Translations under genes and position numbers: made by a program
Source of the DNA: Amorphophallus konjac
Taxonomy: Eukaryota > Streptophyta > Magnoliopsida > Alismatales > Araceae
Direction of reading: 5' to 3'
Length of the DNA stretch: 64,000 nucleotides
Assembly: GCA_022559845.1 (NCBI GenBank)
Contig: JAHNEJ010003189.1
Location: 62,001-126,000 of the forward strand
Shown: one piece after another, positions 23,803 through 35,328 of the stretch
Layout: each line of letters opens with the position of its first letter
How positions within the stretch are numbered: position 1 is the stretch's first letter
Notes under the pieces: model-generated
What the model was told of the DNA's origin: nothing
Databases searched by the model: none
What the model saw: the letters and a program-made list of their open reading frames with translations, nothing else

Positions 23803-24492
23803 TCACGTGAGAGGTTCCTCATATGCTTGAAGTGGTCCTTCAAAGCCTAGGCCAGCTCTAAGGGTTAGCTTTGTCTTCTTTGGCAGTCTCAGTCTCCCTT
23901 GTAACTGTATCCCCAAACCTTTGCCATGTTGGTAGCCAATGTTGCTCATGATCTCCCATCCCTTATAATGGGAAGGGTGACATGACTTTGATGCCTGAAA
24001 TGGCTTTTGTGTTAAAGGGGCGCAAAGAGGGTCACACACATCTAGCAGTGAAAGAATTGGCCGGTGAGTCGGCCAAACAGAAGGCAAAGAGGTATTAATA
24101 GCATCCACTGTAGAAAAGATGGGCATACTATTTACCTTGATAATCCAAGCCTTATACGGAAACTTCAAGCACTGATGATTGGTGGAAGGCACCGCATTCA
24201 TAACCTCAATGTAAGGGCGGCCCAGTATGGCCTTGAATGTGGGATCCATATCAAGGATATGGAATTCTACAAAGACTGATGTAGGGCCCAATTCTACATT
24301 CAAGATGACCATCCCCATTGGCGGCTTTTTGCTATTATCATAGGCCGTAACTGTGATTGACGAAGGCCTTATCTGTTCCGTGTCAACCCCACATGATTGG
24401 AGGGTGATCATAGAGATCACATTTATAGACGCACCAGTGTCCACCAAACACGGGTCTACAGACACCCCATTGATCTTGACTGCAATACACAA
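23803..24492 (-). pseudogene. element A aspartic protease with G-patch
   Basis: Retropepsin-like protease that would process the polyprotein. LVDTGAS places the catalytic Asp at residue 18 (24439-24441), and ILGRPYI downstream is the usual second retropepsin motif. After it, IMSNIGYQHGKGLG is a G-patch, an RNA-binding glycine motif found in some retroelement proteases. The frame is continuous with gag upstream (TAA at 24508-24510) and RT downstream (TGA at 23803-23805), so the three ORFs were one polyprotein or were separated by readthrough stops. I cannot tell whether the TAA between gag and protease is ancestral. Confidence 0.88.
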
Positions 24493-24507
24493 AGCATATT
24501 TTCGAGC

Positions 24508-26976
24508 TTACTTGGGGACAAGCTCATGGTGGTGAAATATAATAGCCGGTTGTGTATCAGTTGGCGTCAATACTGACGAGATTTTCTCCACTGGGAGATC
24601 CTCATTTACCATAACCCTCTGAAGATACTCCATCAAGGCGTCTTGATGGGTTTTCGACCTCTTGATTAGCTCGAGAATGGAGATCCGAGCTGGTGTTTTA
24701 TCCAAGTGTTTCAACATGTCATATTGTGTCCCGGGGATAGACTCCTCTGGCTGTTCTTCGGTGTCTTTCTCCGGCTGAGATTGCTCGGGGACCTGACTGT
24801 TTTGGGGAAAAACCCGATGGAACATCCTTCCACTACGGAGCACCATGGCTTGTGATTTTGGCGGCAGCTCTGTGGAGTTAGATATGGGGTTTAACAGGGG
24901 CTCGAGGGGTAGTGGTGGAGGAACAATTGAGGAAGCAGGGGCGATGACAGGTATAGGGGCTCTGATGAGTGGTTTGTGAGGTGGAGGTATGGTGGGAGTG
25001 GATGAAGTCTCAGATGGACGATGAATAATAAGGGGTTTAAAAGGTGGAGGCATAGTAGAGGTTGATGGGGCCCCGGATGGGTGATGAATAATGAGGGGTT
25101 TCGAGGGTAAAGGGGTTGTGGTGGAGGTAGATGGTGCCTCGGAAGGGTGTTGGACAATAATGGGTTTGTTTAGTGGAGGCGGAATGAGGGCGGATGATGA
25201 AGTGGAGGCGTGAGAGATAATGAGAGGTTTTGGGGGTAACGGTGTTATGGTGGAGGTAGAGGGCACCTCGGAAGGGTATTGGGCAATGAGGGGTTTGTTT
25301 AGTGGAGGCGGAATGAAGGTGGATGATGAAGTGGAGGCGTGAGAAATGATGAGAGGCTTTGAGGGTAACGGTGTTATGGTGGAAGTGGAGGGTGTTTGTT
25401 GGAGACTCGAAGGGAGGTCATCAGTAGCGACGCGGATGAGAGGACGTGATGGCAGTGGAAATGAGTAAGGTATTACTGCGGGTTGTGCTACGGGTGGAGG
25501 ATAGACAGGTGCGGGACGAATAAGGCGTGGGGATTGGATAGGAACGTGATTGGTGACAAGGACAGAGCCACTTTCCGTATGCCAATCTTGCCCTTTTCCA
25601 ACCTCCAGGAAGGAAGAGATGGGGTTGACTTGGTGGTTAGGTTGTTGGTGCGCCGGTAACGGATTTTGGAGGATGCCCATATTTGGCTGTTGTTGTGGTG
25701 CCTGCTGAGGCTGTTGTTGCTGCTGCTGTTGTTGTTGTTGTTGCTGCTGTTGTTGTTGTCTAAGAGGAGGTCTCCTGGCCTTCATCATGGTGATGCATCG
25801 CCTCATTTCATCCCAATCTATTTGATGTTCATCGTTCATATCATAGATATAATCTCTAAAATGAATACAGTTTTTCACTGTATGACCCGGCTGTCTATGG
25901 AAGACACAATATCTGGAAGTGTCGACGTTCGGGGGCCATATGGCTTTTTCCTTAGGCAAGGTGAGGAAATTAGCAACCATGAGAGCATTAAAGATGTCTG
26001 GCAACGACTCCGGCAAAGGTGGGTAATGAGCTCTCCTAGGGCCGATCGGCCTTCTCTGTTGTTGGGGGCCATAATCCCCTGGTGGCGGAACCTCATTATA
26101 TTGAGGAGGTCGCTGCTGTTGTTGTTGAAGATGGAGGGGTTGAGGCATATTGTTCTGGAAGAGATTGTTTTGTGGGGGAGGACGATAGGGTTGCTGACCT
26201 TGTTGGTCCTGGTGAAAGGGGAATTGTGGAGCTTGTGGGGGCCTAGGATTAGCTTGCTGGTTGGGATAGCCAACCGCGCCCACTTGTTCATTTGTTACAA
26301 CCCCTTCTGTTATCCCACCTTGGGCACCCGTGCCCGGCTTCCTAAACACCTTTGGCTTTGGTGGCTCGAACATATGCATGAGGGGAGAATCTTTCAGCTG
26401 TGTTTGGATATATCGAGCCCTCTCATACAGTTCCTCCATAGTGGTGAGCTTGTTCATTGCCAGGACGTGTCTAAATTGTGGAGTGGCATTAGACACGACC
26501 ATCTTTACTTCCTCCGATTCTGAAATGGAGTCTCTCACTTTCTCTGTCAAGGATCTCCATCGATCGGTAAATTGGATGAAATCTTCGTCCGGCTTCATTT
26601 TTTCAACCACTAGGTCGGTAATAGAGAAGGAGGGACCGACCCTATCCTGATATTTCTGTAGGAATTTCCGTTGCACTACGTCGAAGTTCTCAGCCTCACT
26701 CGGCTCTAGGGAATAGAACCATTCTAAGGCGGGACCATCCAATGATCTCCTGAAGAGGTATGCCAATGATCTTTGATCGTTCTGCCAAAACGAGGACTCA
26801 TACATAAAGTCCTTCAGATGAATGAGGGGGTTGCCTGTGCCGGTGTACCGTCGATACGTTGGCATTTCAGAAGGAGGGAGATGGAATACTGGAAGGATTG
26901 GTAAAGAGATCTCAGGCGCGGATTTGACGTCCACAATCTTTTTGAAATCTCGGAATTGTTCGTCCATCTTGTTCAT
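24508..26976 (-). pseudogene. element A gag
   Basis: 822 codons from the first Met, although the frame is open upstream. A capsid-type domain (YTGTGNPLIHLKDF ... ALEWFYSL ... FLQKYQDR) lies at about residues 40-150. A CX2HX4HX4C zinc-knuckle variant, CVFHRQPGHTVKNC, is at 25867-25908, a form known from Tat/Athila gags. A glutamine run comes from CAG/CAA repeats (about 25686-25760). A proline-rich region with repeated PLP-KPLII and PPPLNKPLI units (about 24960-25400) follows. LRSGRMF lies near the C-terminus. No frameshift is visible in 2.4 kb. Confidence 0.9.
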
Positions 26977-27059
26977 CCTATGAAGGAGAGATTGAGTGAC
27001 CTCATTGTAAGGAGCAGGTTGTGGTGGCCACTGAGGCCTTGCGGAAGCCTGAGAAGGGA

Positions 27060-27280
27060 ATTCCGGATGAGTGGGACGTTATGGCATGTCAGTAAACGAA
27101 ACTGACTGAAATGTTGTATGAGGAATTGGCGGAACCTGAGACTGGGGAGGTAATTGGAAAGAGGGAGGTTGCAGACGTTGTGACATGTCAGTAAATGAAA
27201 TTGACTGAAATGTTGTATGAGGAATTGGTGGAACTTGAGACTGGGGAGGTAATTGGAAAGAGGGAGGTTGCAGAGTTGTC
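27060..27280 (-). repeat. 99-bp tandem duplication inside gag
   Basis: ATGTCAGTAAA at 27086 recurs at 27185. The units are 99 bp (33 codons), so the duplication keeps the frame. Divergence is a few bases, one of which creates the stop codon at 27079. Confidence 0.88.
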
Positions 27281-27642
27281 TGCACAAGAGGGAATGAGGA
27301 AGGGATTACCTGTGCGGGCTCTTGAGTAGGGAGAGCAACTGGTGTTGGATTTTGAGGAGTAGAATCAACAGATTTCCCTTTTAAGACGGCCTGAAAGGCT
27401 CGGATCTGATCGGAATTGAGCTGTGTGTTCGCGAGAACACCTAGCAAGGAGGAAATATCTTGTGGCGGGGATACTTCCCCGACGGCGGCTCGCACCTCTA
27501 TTGAGGGCTCACGGGAGGAACCTGCATCCTCAGTAGGGACATGTGTCCCCTGGTGACCCGGGGTCGGATTCTGACCGTCTCCGGACATTTCTTGATCTTT
27601 TCCGGAACACGAGATTTTGCCGGAACGTAATAACATACACAC
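27079..27642 (-). pseudogene. N-terminal part of the element A gag frame, cut by TAA
   Basis: 187 codons in the same frame as the gag ORF downstream (34 codons between the TAA at 27079-27081 and the Met at 26976). Low-complexity Pro/Gln-rich protein without a recognised domain. It ends in two copies of a 33-residue unit (SFQLPPQSQVPPIPHTTFQS). The TAA occupies the place where the sister unit has CAA, so it arose by C to T. It may correspond to the extra ORF upstream of gag in Ogre-type elements, but the continuous frame argues for one gag. Confidence 0.65.
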
Positions 27643-27860
27643 TCAAACCAATAGCAAAGATTAACAAACAAGTTGATGTGTAACACCCTTTTTTTGTGTG
27701 TTTTCTTTTTGTTTTTCCTTTGTTTCTTTTTCTTTCTAATCAGAATGTAATAACATACACACTCAAATCATTAGCAAAGATTAACAAATACGTTGATGTT
27801 TAACGCCCTTTTTTGTTTTCTTTTGGTTTTCCCCCTTTTTTTCTTTTTTCTAATCTAATG
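27624..27860. repeat. two 120-bp direct repeats at the leader/gag border of element A
   Basis: TAATAACATACACACTCAAA at about 27629 recurs 120 bp further on, followed in both units by a T-rich segment. The unit straddles the gag start region and lies in the leader on the sense strand. Confidence 0.85.
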
Positions 27861-28321
27861 TTCACACCACAGGAGGGACCTTAGTTGCAATATTAATTTT
27901 CGCCGTGTGATCTAAGGACACTCGACTCACCACGAATGGGTTGACTATCTCCAGGGAACTTCAGTGGTACAACCAGCCCAGTGAACGAAGAGGGAATCCT
28001 TCGATGTCGGGGACTTACGGAGGTCCCGATGGAGGAGATCCTAGTCCGTCGAGAGGAATTCCCGACGGAGAGTCCTTCCTTCACCAGGAAAAGGTGATCC
28101 TAAAAAAATGGAACAAAAGAAATAAAAATAAAAGGGAGATGATATGCGATGCAGTGCTGAATTTAACATGAGATATATAAACAGACAATAAATATATGCA
28201 ATAAAAGAAATTAAACAAATATCACAACACTCCTTTTCTGCAATGATACAAATCTCTTCAGACTTCAAGGGTATTCTGGAGTATTACACGTAGTGCACGA
28301 GGGATGAAATTGGAATGCCAA

Positions 28322-28617
28322 GAATGATAGCGGGAACACGAATATAGCGCACGCGGGCGCAATCAGGAGGGGCACACGTGGGTGCCGAGTGGAGGGGCAC
28401 ACGTGGGTGCCGATGGCAAGAGTGCTACTGGGAGCACGAATGTAGCGCACGCGGGCGCAATCAGGAGGGGCACACGTGGGTACCGAGTGGAGGGGCACAC
28501 GTGGGTGCCGATGGCAAAAGTGCTACTGGGAGCACAAATGTAGCGCACGCGGGCGCAATTAGGAGGGGCACACGTGGGTGCCGAGTGGAGGGGCACACGT
28601 GGGTGTCGATAATATTT
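28322..28617. repeat. 98-bp tandem repeat, three copies, in the leader of element A
   Basis: AGCGCACGCGGGCGCAAT occurs at 28346, 28444 and 28542, exactly 98 bp apart. Each unit contains two copies of GAGGGGCACACGTGGGT, a sub-repeat with the palindromic core CACGTG. It lies between the primer binding site and gag. Confidence 0.92.
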
Positions 28618-28641
28618 GGGTAACCAGAGAAAACAAAAGTT

Positions 28642-28659
28642 GTCCCACCGTGATCGCCA
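28642..28659 (-). other. putative primer binding site of element A
   Basis: On the minus strand, TGGCGATCACGGTGGGAC starts six bases after the inner end of L3. It opens with TGG, as a tRNA 3'-end complement must, and resembles the TGGCG...GTGGG sites of other Tat-type elements. I cannot assign the tRNA. It identifies L3 as the 5' LTR. Confidence 0.7.
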
Positions 28660-30620
28660 AAAAAGTGTAGATGGCAGGTGTCGTCGTCCACTCTCGGGAA
28701 AAAAAAATAATGATGCAAAGTAATGATGAAAAGGTGATCGCCAGAGAGGTGTAGACGGCGGGAGTCGTCGTCCACCCTCGTCTGTCTTAGGAGATGGAGA
28801 TAACGAGATCAACTCAAGGAGAGAGAAAGAAAATAGGGATGCGGAACGGACTCCGGTACGTGGCGGAGATAGGGGTCGGAAGACCCTCTCGCGCAAACTG
28901 GCCCCTTCCCGGTAAGCGTGATTTACCGTTCCACGAGTAGTTTTTCATATACCGGGAAGTCCGAGAATCTATGTAACAGAAATGGAGAGACACGTAAACT
29001 CAGAAATTGCAACGGTATATCATTCTCCAGACAATTATAAGGACAATACGAACATAGACGTACCGCCACAGGACATTGGTCTTTGTGGGGTTCTAACAGC
29101 AATATAATAATATCAGCAATAATGAATATATATGTACATATTAAGACCACCGCAAGACATTGATCTTACGGGATTTTTATTGCAGCATAAATAATAAATA
29201 TTATATGTACGTACCACCGCGAGACATTGGCCTTTACGGGGCTTCTGCAGCGATATAAATAATAAGTATAACTATATACAAAAGACCACCGCGAGGTATT
29301 ACCCCTCCGCGGGGTTTTTATTATAATAACTATATATATATATAACAGGAAAAGAAAAAGGGATCAAATAAATCGCCGCGAGATGTTACTCTCCGCGGGG
29401 TTTTAGAACGATGATAGGGGGATGCTAAAATCAAATGGTTAGGGGTTAGGAGGTTAGCGTGCAGAAATTAAATTACTGGAATGAAGATGGTGGCGGGAGA
29501 TGACCCATCGCACCAGTTAGATAAGACCACCGAGAGGAACGGGTTCCTTGATCGGGGTCAGATCAAAGGAATGCAGAAAATTAAACCACCGCGAGGAACG
29601 AGTTCCTTGATCGGGGTTGGAATGAATGTACAGGAAATTAAACCACCGCGAGGAACGAGTTCCTCGATCGGGGTTAGAATAAATAAAAATAGGATTAAAT
29701 AAACCGCCGCGAGATGTGACTCTCCGCGGGGTTTTGAAGCGATGATAAGGGAGGGTTAGAATGTAGAAATTAAATTACTGAAATAAAACGGTCGCGGGAG
29801 ATGGCCCACCGCACCAATTAGATGAGACCGCCGCGAGGAACTGGTTCCGTCAACGGGGTTTGAACAAATAAAAGGGGATCAAGTAAACCGCCGCGAGATG
29901 TCACTCTCCGCGGGATTTTGAAGCGATGATAGGGGAGGGTTAGAGTTAAGCAGTTAACGGTTAGGATGTTAGAATGCGGAAATCAAATTACTGAAATAAA
30001 ATGGTCGCGGGAGATAGCCCACCGCATAAGTTAGATGAGACCACCGCGAGGAACTGGTTCCGTCAACGGGGTTTGGATAGAAAATAAATAACAAAAGAAG
30101 GGGAAGGGAAGTGTGATCGCCAGGGGCTGAGAACCCCACAGGAAATGTCCTGATCGCGTTCACCGCCGAAGCGGGAGCAGTGCGGGTCCTTTCTTCCTCT
30201 TCGGTCGGCCGGCCGACGAAGAGGGCCTTCTTTGGTTACCATGATTTTATTATTCTTTTGTTTTGTTTTATCTTTTGTTATTATACTTTTTTGGGTTTTG
30301 TTGCTTTTATTATTTGTTTTATTCTTTTATGCCTTTTTTTTAGAGAAAGATGAGAAAGTAAAGAGAGAAATCGAGGGGTAGATGGTAGAATAAGGTAGTA
30401 TGATATAGAGATAAACTACTAGGAAAATATAGACAGAGTGAAAAATTTATTCTAGACAAAACAGAGAAGAACAGAGATGGAGATTTGACGATATATGATA
30501 ATAACAAGGGAGAGAAGATAGACTTATTTTTAAACAAAATAGAAAAGGGTGAAGATAGATGTTTAACAATAAATAACACTGATGAAGGAAAGAACTAGAA
30601 TAGATGAGGGAGACGATAGC

Positions 30621-30625
30621 CGGGT
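30621..30625. other. target site duplication of element C, left copy
   Basis: CGGGT, repeated at 40910-40914. L1 has the undisturbed target (GCCGGGTACC, near 4468). Confidence 0.95.
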
Positions 30626-33318
30626 TGTAACGACCCGAGAATCCGATTACCGGGAAGGCCCGATAACCCGAGACTCGCACCGCCACCCACGAGCCCGAAG
30701 ACTCGGAAGGGTTAAAAGGATGGTGTGGAAAATACACAAGCATCACAAATAATTGCAGAAATTAAACAGTTATGATATTAAGCAGGAGATGAATTAACAT
30801 TTTACATGGTCCACAATAAAATAACCACAACAGCAACAGTAGTCCACGACTAGTACAGTGACAAGAAAGAAAAGTACAGCTACACGGGGCATCCCCCGGC
30901 TCTGACCTCTGGCACTACCTCTGGGCACCCGCACCACGCTTCCGCTGCGCTCCTGACACGCTCCCCGAAGGTGGCGCCTCCCCTGAAACACGGTGAAAAC
31001 ACGCAGGGAATGAGTCTCGGAACAAGACTCAGTAGGGATCACTCGAACCCTACCTCGTAAAACGAGAAACCAATACCCTAGCGGTAGGAAGGTACCTCGG
31101 AAAGGAAAGCCCTGTACTCTACAGAACTAGACCCTAACGGCACGCAAACCGACACACGTGCCACGGTACGAGAAGACCGAAACTCAACGGTCGAACCGTC
31201 AAAACCCGAAGGTCGGAAACACACGACTGACAGTCTGACACTCCGTACTCGACAGGAGTACCACCCACTAGAAGCACAGCCGGTAGCGTCCCCTGACGTC
31301 TTACACCGCACCGCAGGTGAACCGCCTGACATGGTAGGTCCTACCCGAGGCGCAAACACCGTACAAGTAACTACAACAAGTGACTAGCTGGGGTCACGCC
31401 CGTCGACGTGGGTCCAACCGCCCCCAACCACGTGTGCACACACAGACCGCGCGTCCCTGGTCTGGCCCTCTGACCGGTTTTCCCCTCAGCCGGACTCTGG
31501 CTGCAAGACGTGGGGCCCAACGGTAACCGGTCCACAAACCGTCTCTAAAGGTCAGCCCGTACACCACTCCCTGGTGCGACTAGCACACGCGTACTAGTAG
31601 GCTACGACTAGTGGAGGGTCACTGAAGGAGTAGACTCTCAAGTTACGGAAAACAACGCCCAAGCCCGACAACGTGTGGGAATCACCCCACGCACTAGTCC
31701 CGTCGCACGGAGACCACGGTCGGAGAAAAGCGAGGTTGCCACCCTCATGGGGCAACACAGGAAGTGGCGGTCCGACCCTGGACCGTCACAGCCAAATGGC
31801 GGTCCACTCTAGGGCCGTCACTTACAAATGGCGGTCTAAGGCAGACCGTCACACGGCCAGAGGGGTAGGGGAAGTGACGCGCCTGCTCCAGTGCGTCGCT
31901 TGAAAGTAACGCGCCTGAGACAGGCCGTCACACGGCGCCCCACACCCTCCAAAACCACAGGGAAAGTAACGCGCTTACCCTGGCGCGTCGCTTGCAAGCA
32001 ACGCGTCGGGCTCAGTGCGTTACTCGCATGTGACGCGCCTAGACCAGCGCGTCGCATGGCCTTCACGCTCGGGATGGAAAGGGAAGTGACGCGCCTGCCC
32101 CAGCGCGTTGCTTGTAAGTAACGCGCTGGGCCCAGTGCGTCGCTTGGCCCATCCACATGGGGGACAACAGGAAGTAACGCTCCTGCCCCAGTGCGTTACA
32201 CGCAAGTAACGCGCCTATCTCGGTGCGTTACATGGCCTGACCCCCAACGGTCAAAACCCAACGGTCGAAACGCATGTGACGGCCCAGCCCAGGGGCGTCA
32301 CTAGCAAACGGCGGCCAGTCGCAGGACCGTTACAGCCCTCGACCCCAAAGGCCAACACCCAGGGAAGTAACGCACCCCTCTAGGGGCGTTACAAGCATGT
32401 GACGGTCACTGGAGTGACCGTCGCTTGCCCCAGAGCACGCTACGGCGGGAAAACCCCAAAAACACCAACCACGCCCCCGTACCTCCACCGGAGAGGGGGA
32501 AAACAAGGGGGGAGACCCCTGGGGACCCCTAGCATGCATCTAAGCCACCAAAACATAGAATCATGGGCTAAAACCATAGATCGGGCGGCTCACCCCAAAA
32601 CATGGAGAAACCCCAAAAACGCCCAAACATGCCTCTCTCGGCCTCCCCGCGGCCTACAAACCACGGAAAAGAACGGCGAAGAGCTAGGGAACGTCACCCT
32701 ACTTCAATGGAGCGAATGCTCCGCCGGATCGTCCACGAATCGCGAAGAACGCTTGAAAACCCTCGTTCTTCCTTAAGCTTCCCACGCTCGCCGCACGCCC
32801 CCACGACCGCCTCGCCGCCGCCCACGTCACCGCGCCGTCGCCCCGCCGCCGTCTGCAGCCGAAGGGGAGCTCGCCGTGGCCAACCGGGAGGAAGAGAGGG
32901 AGAGGGAGGGAGACACGGTGGAGGAGGAAGGAGGAAGAAGAAGATGGTGGGGGAGAGAGAAAAGAAAAAGGGTTTTATAAAAAACCCGGAAAATCCGTAA
33001 AATTCCAAAAATTAGGAAATCACACCCCCGCGATCCTCGGAACGCACCGATCGCAACGGTACCACTCGTGTCCGTGTGAACAGCCCGGTTCACCCGCAAC
33101 GAGCGTCCGAAGAGAAAAGCCGAAACACACACCGGGAATCGGAAAACACACGCGGAAAAAGCCGCGGAACGCCTCCGGGCCTCCGAAACGACTCCGGATC
33201 GCGCCGATCCGAACACGAAAGATGTCCGAAACGAAATTTCGGACACAACGGAGCCGGACACTCCGAAAACTAGATCCGGGACCCATGAAGAAGGATCCGA
33301 AAGGTCCGGGATATTACA
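30626..33318 (-). repeat. 3' LTR of element C
   Basis: 2693 bp, reading TGTAATATCC...GTCGTTACA on the minus strand. Contains a TAACGCGC-type repeat array at about 31870-32260. Confidence 0.95.
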
Positions 33319-33331
33319 GCCCTCCCCCCTT
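33319..33331 (-). other. polypurine tract of element C
   Basis: AAGGGGGGAGGGC on the minus strand, directly before the 3' LTR and identical to that of element B. Confidence 0.92.
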
Positions 33332-33385
33332 AAGGAATTTCGTCCTCGAAATTGAGAACAACCCAAGGGGAAAGAAGAGGAAGAC

Positions 33386-35328
33386 TCACTCAAACAAGTA
33401 CGGGAACTGCTGACGCATCTCGTCCTCACGTTCCCACGAAGCCTCACCACCAGAGTGTCGTTGCCACACGACCTTGACCAAGGGAATAACCTTGTTCCGC
33501 AGGCGCTGCTCTCGCCTATCCTCCACGCGGATCGGAAACTCTGGGAGAGAAAGATCTGGAGTCACCTCAGGCCAAACGGAAAACTCGAGCACATGAGAGT
33601 CATCGGGCATATACTTCCGCAACATAGAGACGTGGAACACGTCATGCACCGACGCCAACTCAGAGGGTAACTGCAACCGGTAAGCAACCTCACCGATGCG
33701 CTCCACAATCGCGAAAGGACCAATATAGCGGGGACTCAGCTTCCCACGCCGTCCAAATCGCATCACCCCCTTCATCGGAGAAACTCTCAAGAACACATGA
33801 TCGCCCACGGCGAACTCGAGGGGCTGCCGCCTACGGTCAGCATAGCTCTTCTGCCGACTCTGGGCCGCCAACATGTTCTGACGAACCAGGTGCACAACAT
33901 CCACACATTGCTGCACCAATTCTGGTCCCGTCAAAACACGCTCACCCACCTCAAACCAATCAAGTGGAGTCCGACAAGGACGCCCATACAATGCCTCATA
34001 AGGAGCCATGCCGATGCTCGAATGAAAGCTGTTGTTATAGGCAAACTCCACTAACGGTAGGTGATGAATCCAACTCCCCTGCCACTCCAGGCAGCAGGAT
34101 CTCAGCATGTCCTCCAAAGTCTGAATGGTCCTCTCAGACTGACCATCTGACTGTGGATGATACGCCGAGCTAAATGCCAACTCCGTGCCAAGAGCTCGCT
34201 GGAAACTCCTCCAGAATCCAGAAGTGAAGCGCGGATCCCGATCCGACACGATCGAAATGGGAACCCCATGCAACGGCACGATCCGCTCCACATAAAGACG
34301 AGCCAACTTAGGCACGCTCCAGCTGACTTTGACCGGTAGCAACCGCGTCACCTTCGTCAGCCGATCCACCAGCAACCAAATACTGTCCTGCCCAGTCGGG
34401 GTTCTGGGCAACCCCACCACAAAATCTGTGGTCACATGGTCCCACTTCCAAGCAGGAACATCCAAGGGCTGGAGAGTACCGCCTGGTCGCTGATGCTCTG
34501 CCTTCACCTGCTGACAGATCAGGCACCTGGCCACAAACTCGGCCACATCTCTCTTCATGCCAGGCCACCAGAACTGCCTCCGCAAGTTCCGATACATCTT
34601 CGTCGCACCCGGGTGCACAGTGTACCTGCTCCCATGAGCCTCGCGTAACACCGCACGACGAACCTGCTCCTCCGCTGGGACGTACAGCCTGCCACGAAAC
34701 CTCGCAGCACCGTCCTCGCCGAGCTCCACATCAGCCATCGCAAGAATCCGGGGCAACTCAGGGTCCGCATGCTGAGCCTCTGTCACCTGACGACGAATAG
34801 CAGGAGTGACAGTCAGACTCGCAAGCACTGCCAACCCTGGCTCCTGGGGAATCTTGAGCCTGAAAGATACTTCGGGCACCTGTTCCCAGAGCCTCCACTT
34901 CCTCAGCATCAAGGTACTGACCGCAACCTTCCTACTCAAGGCATCGGCGACGACATTCATCCTGCCCGGCTGATAAGACAGGGTGAAGTCATAGTCCTTC
35001 ATGAACTCCATCCAACGCCTCTGTCTGAGGTTCAGATCTCTCTGCGAGAACACATACCTCAAACTCTGATGGTCAGTGAACACCTCGAACTTCTCACCGT
35101 ACAGATAATGCCTCCAGATCTTCAGCGCGAAGATCACTGCCGCCAACTCAAGGTCATGGGTAGGGTAGTTCTCCTCATGGGGCTTTAGCTGCCGAGATGC
35201 ATAAGCCACCACTCTACCATGCTGCATCAGAACAGCACCCAATCCGACGCCGGAAGCATCTGTACACACCACAAAACCTCCCGATCCAGAAGGCAAAACC
35301 AACACCGGAGCCGAGGTGAGCAATCTCT
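33386..35328 (-). pseudogene. element C pol, distal part: RNase H, integrase and chromodomain
   Basis: About 645 codons, open to the natural stop at 33386-33388, in a different frame from the upstream ORF. RNase H has [14 protein letters not shown] near the start and FTDHQSL and NVVADALSR further on. Integrase carries the HHCC zinc domain (HPGATKMY...CLICQQ) and all three catalytic residues (TTDFV; SDRDPRF; ...SDGQSERTIQ). The C-terminal 50 residues form a chromodomain (LRNKVIPLVKVVW ... WEREDEMR), which in chromoviruses directs integration to heterochromatin. All six positions that are stops in B are intact here. Translation would need to pass the frameshift near 35334. Confidence 0.92.
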
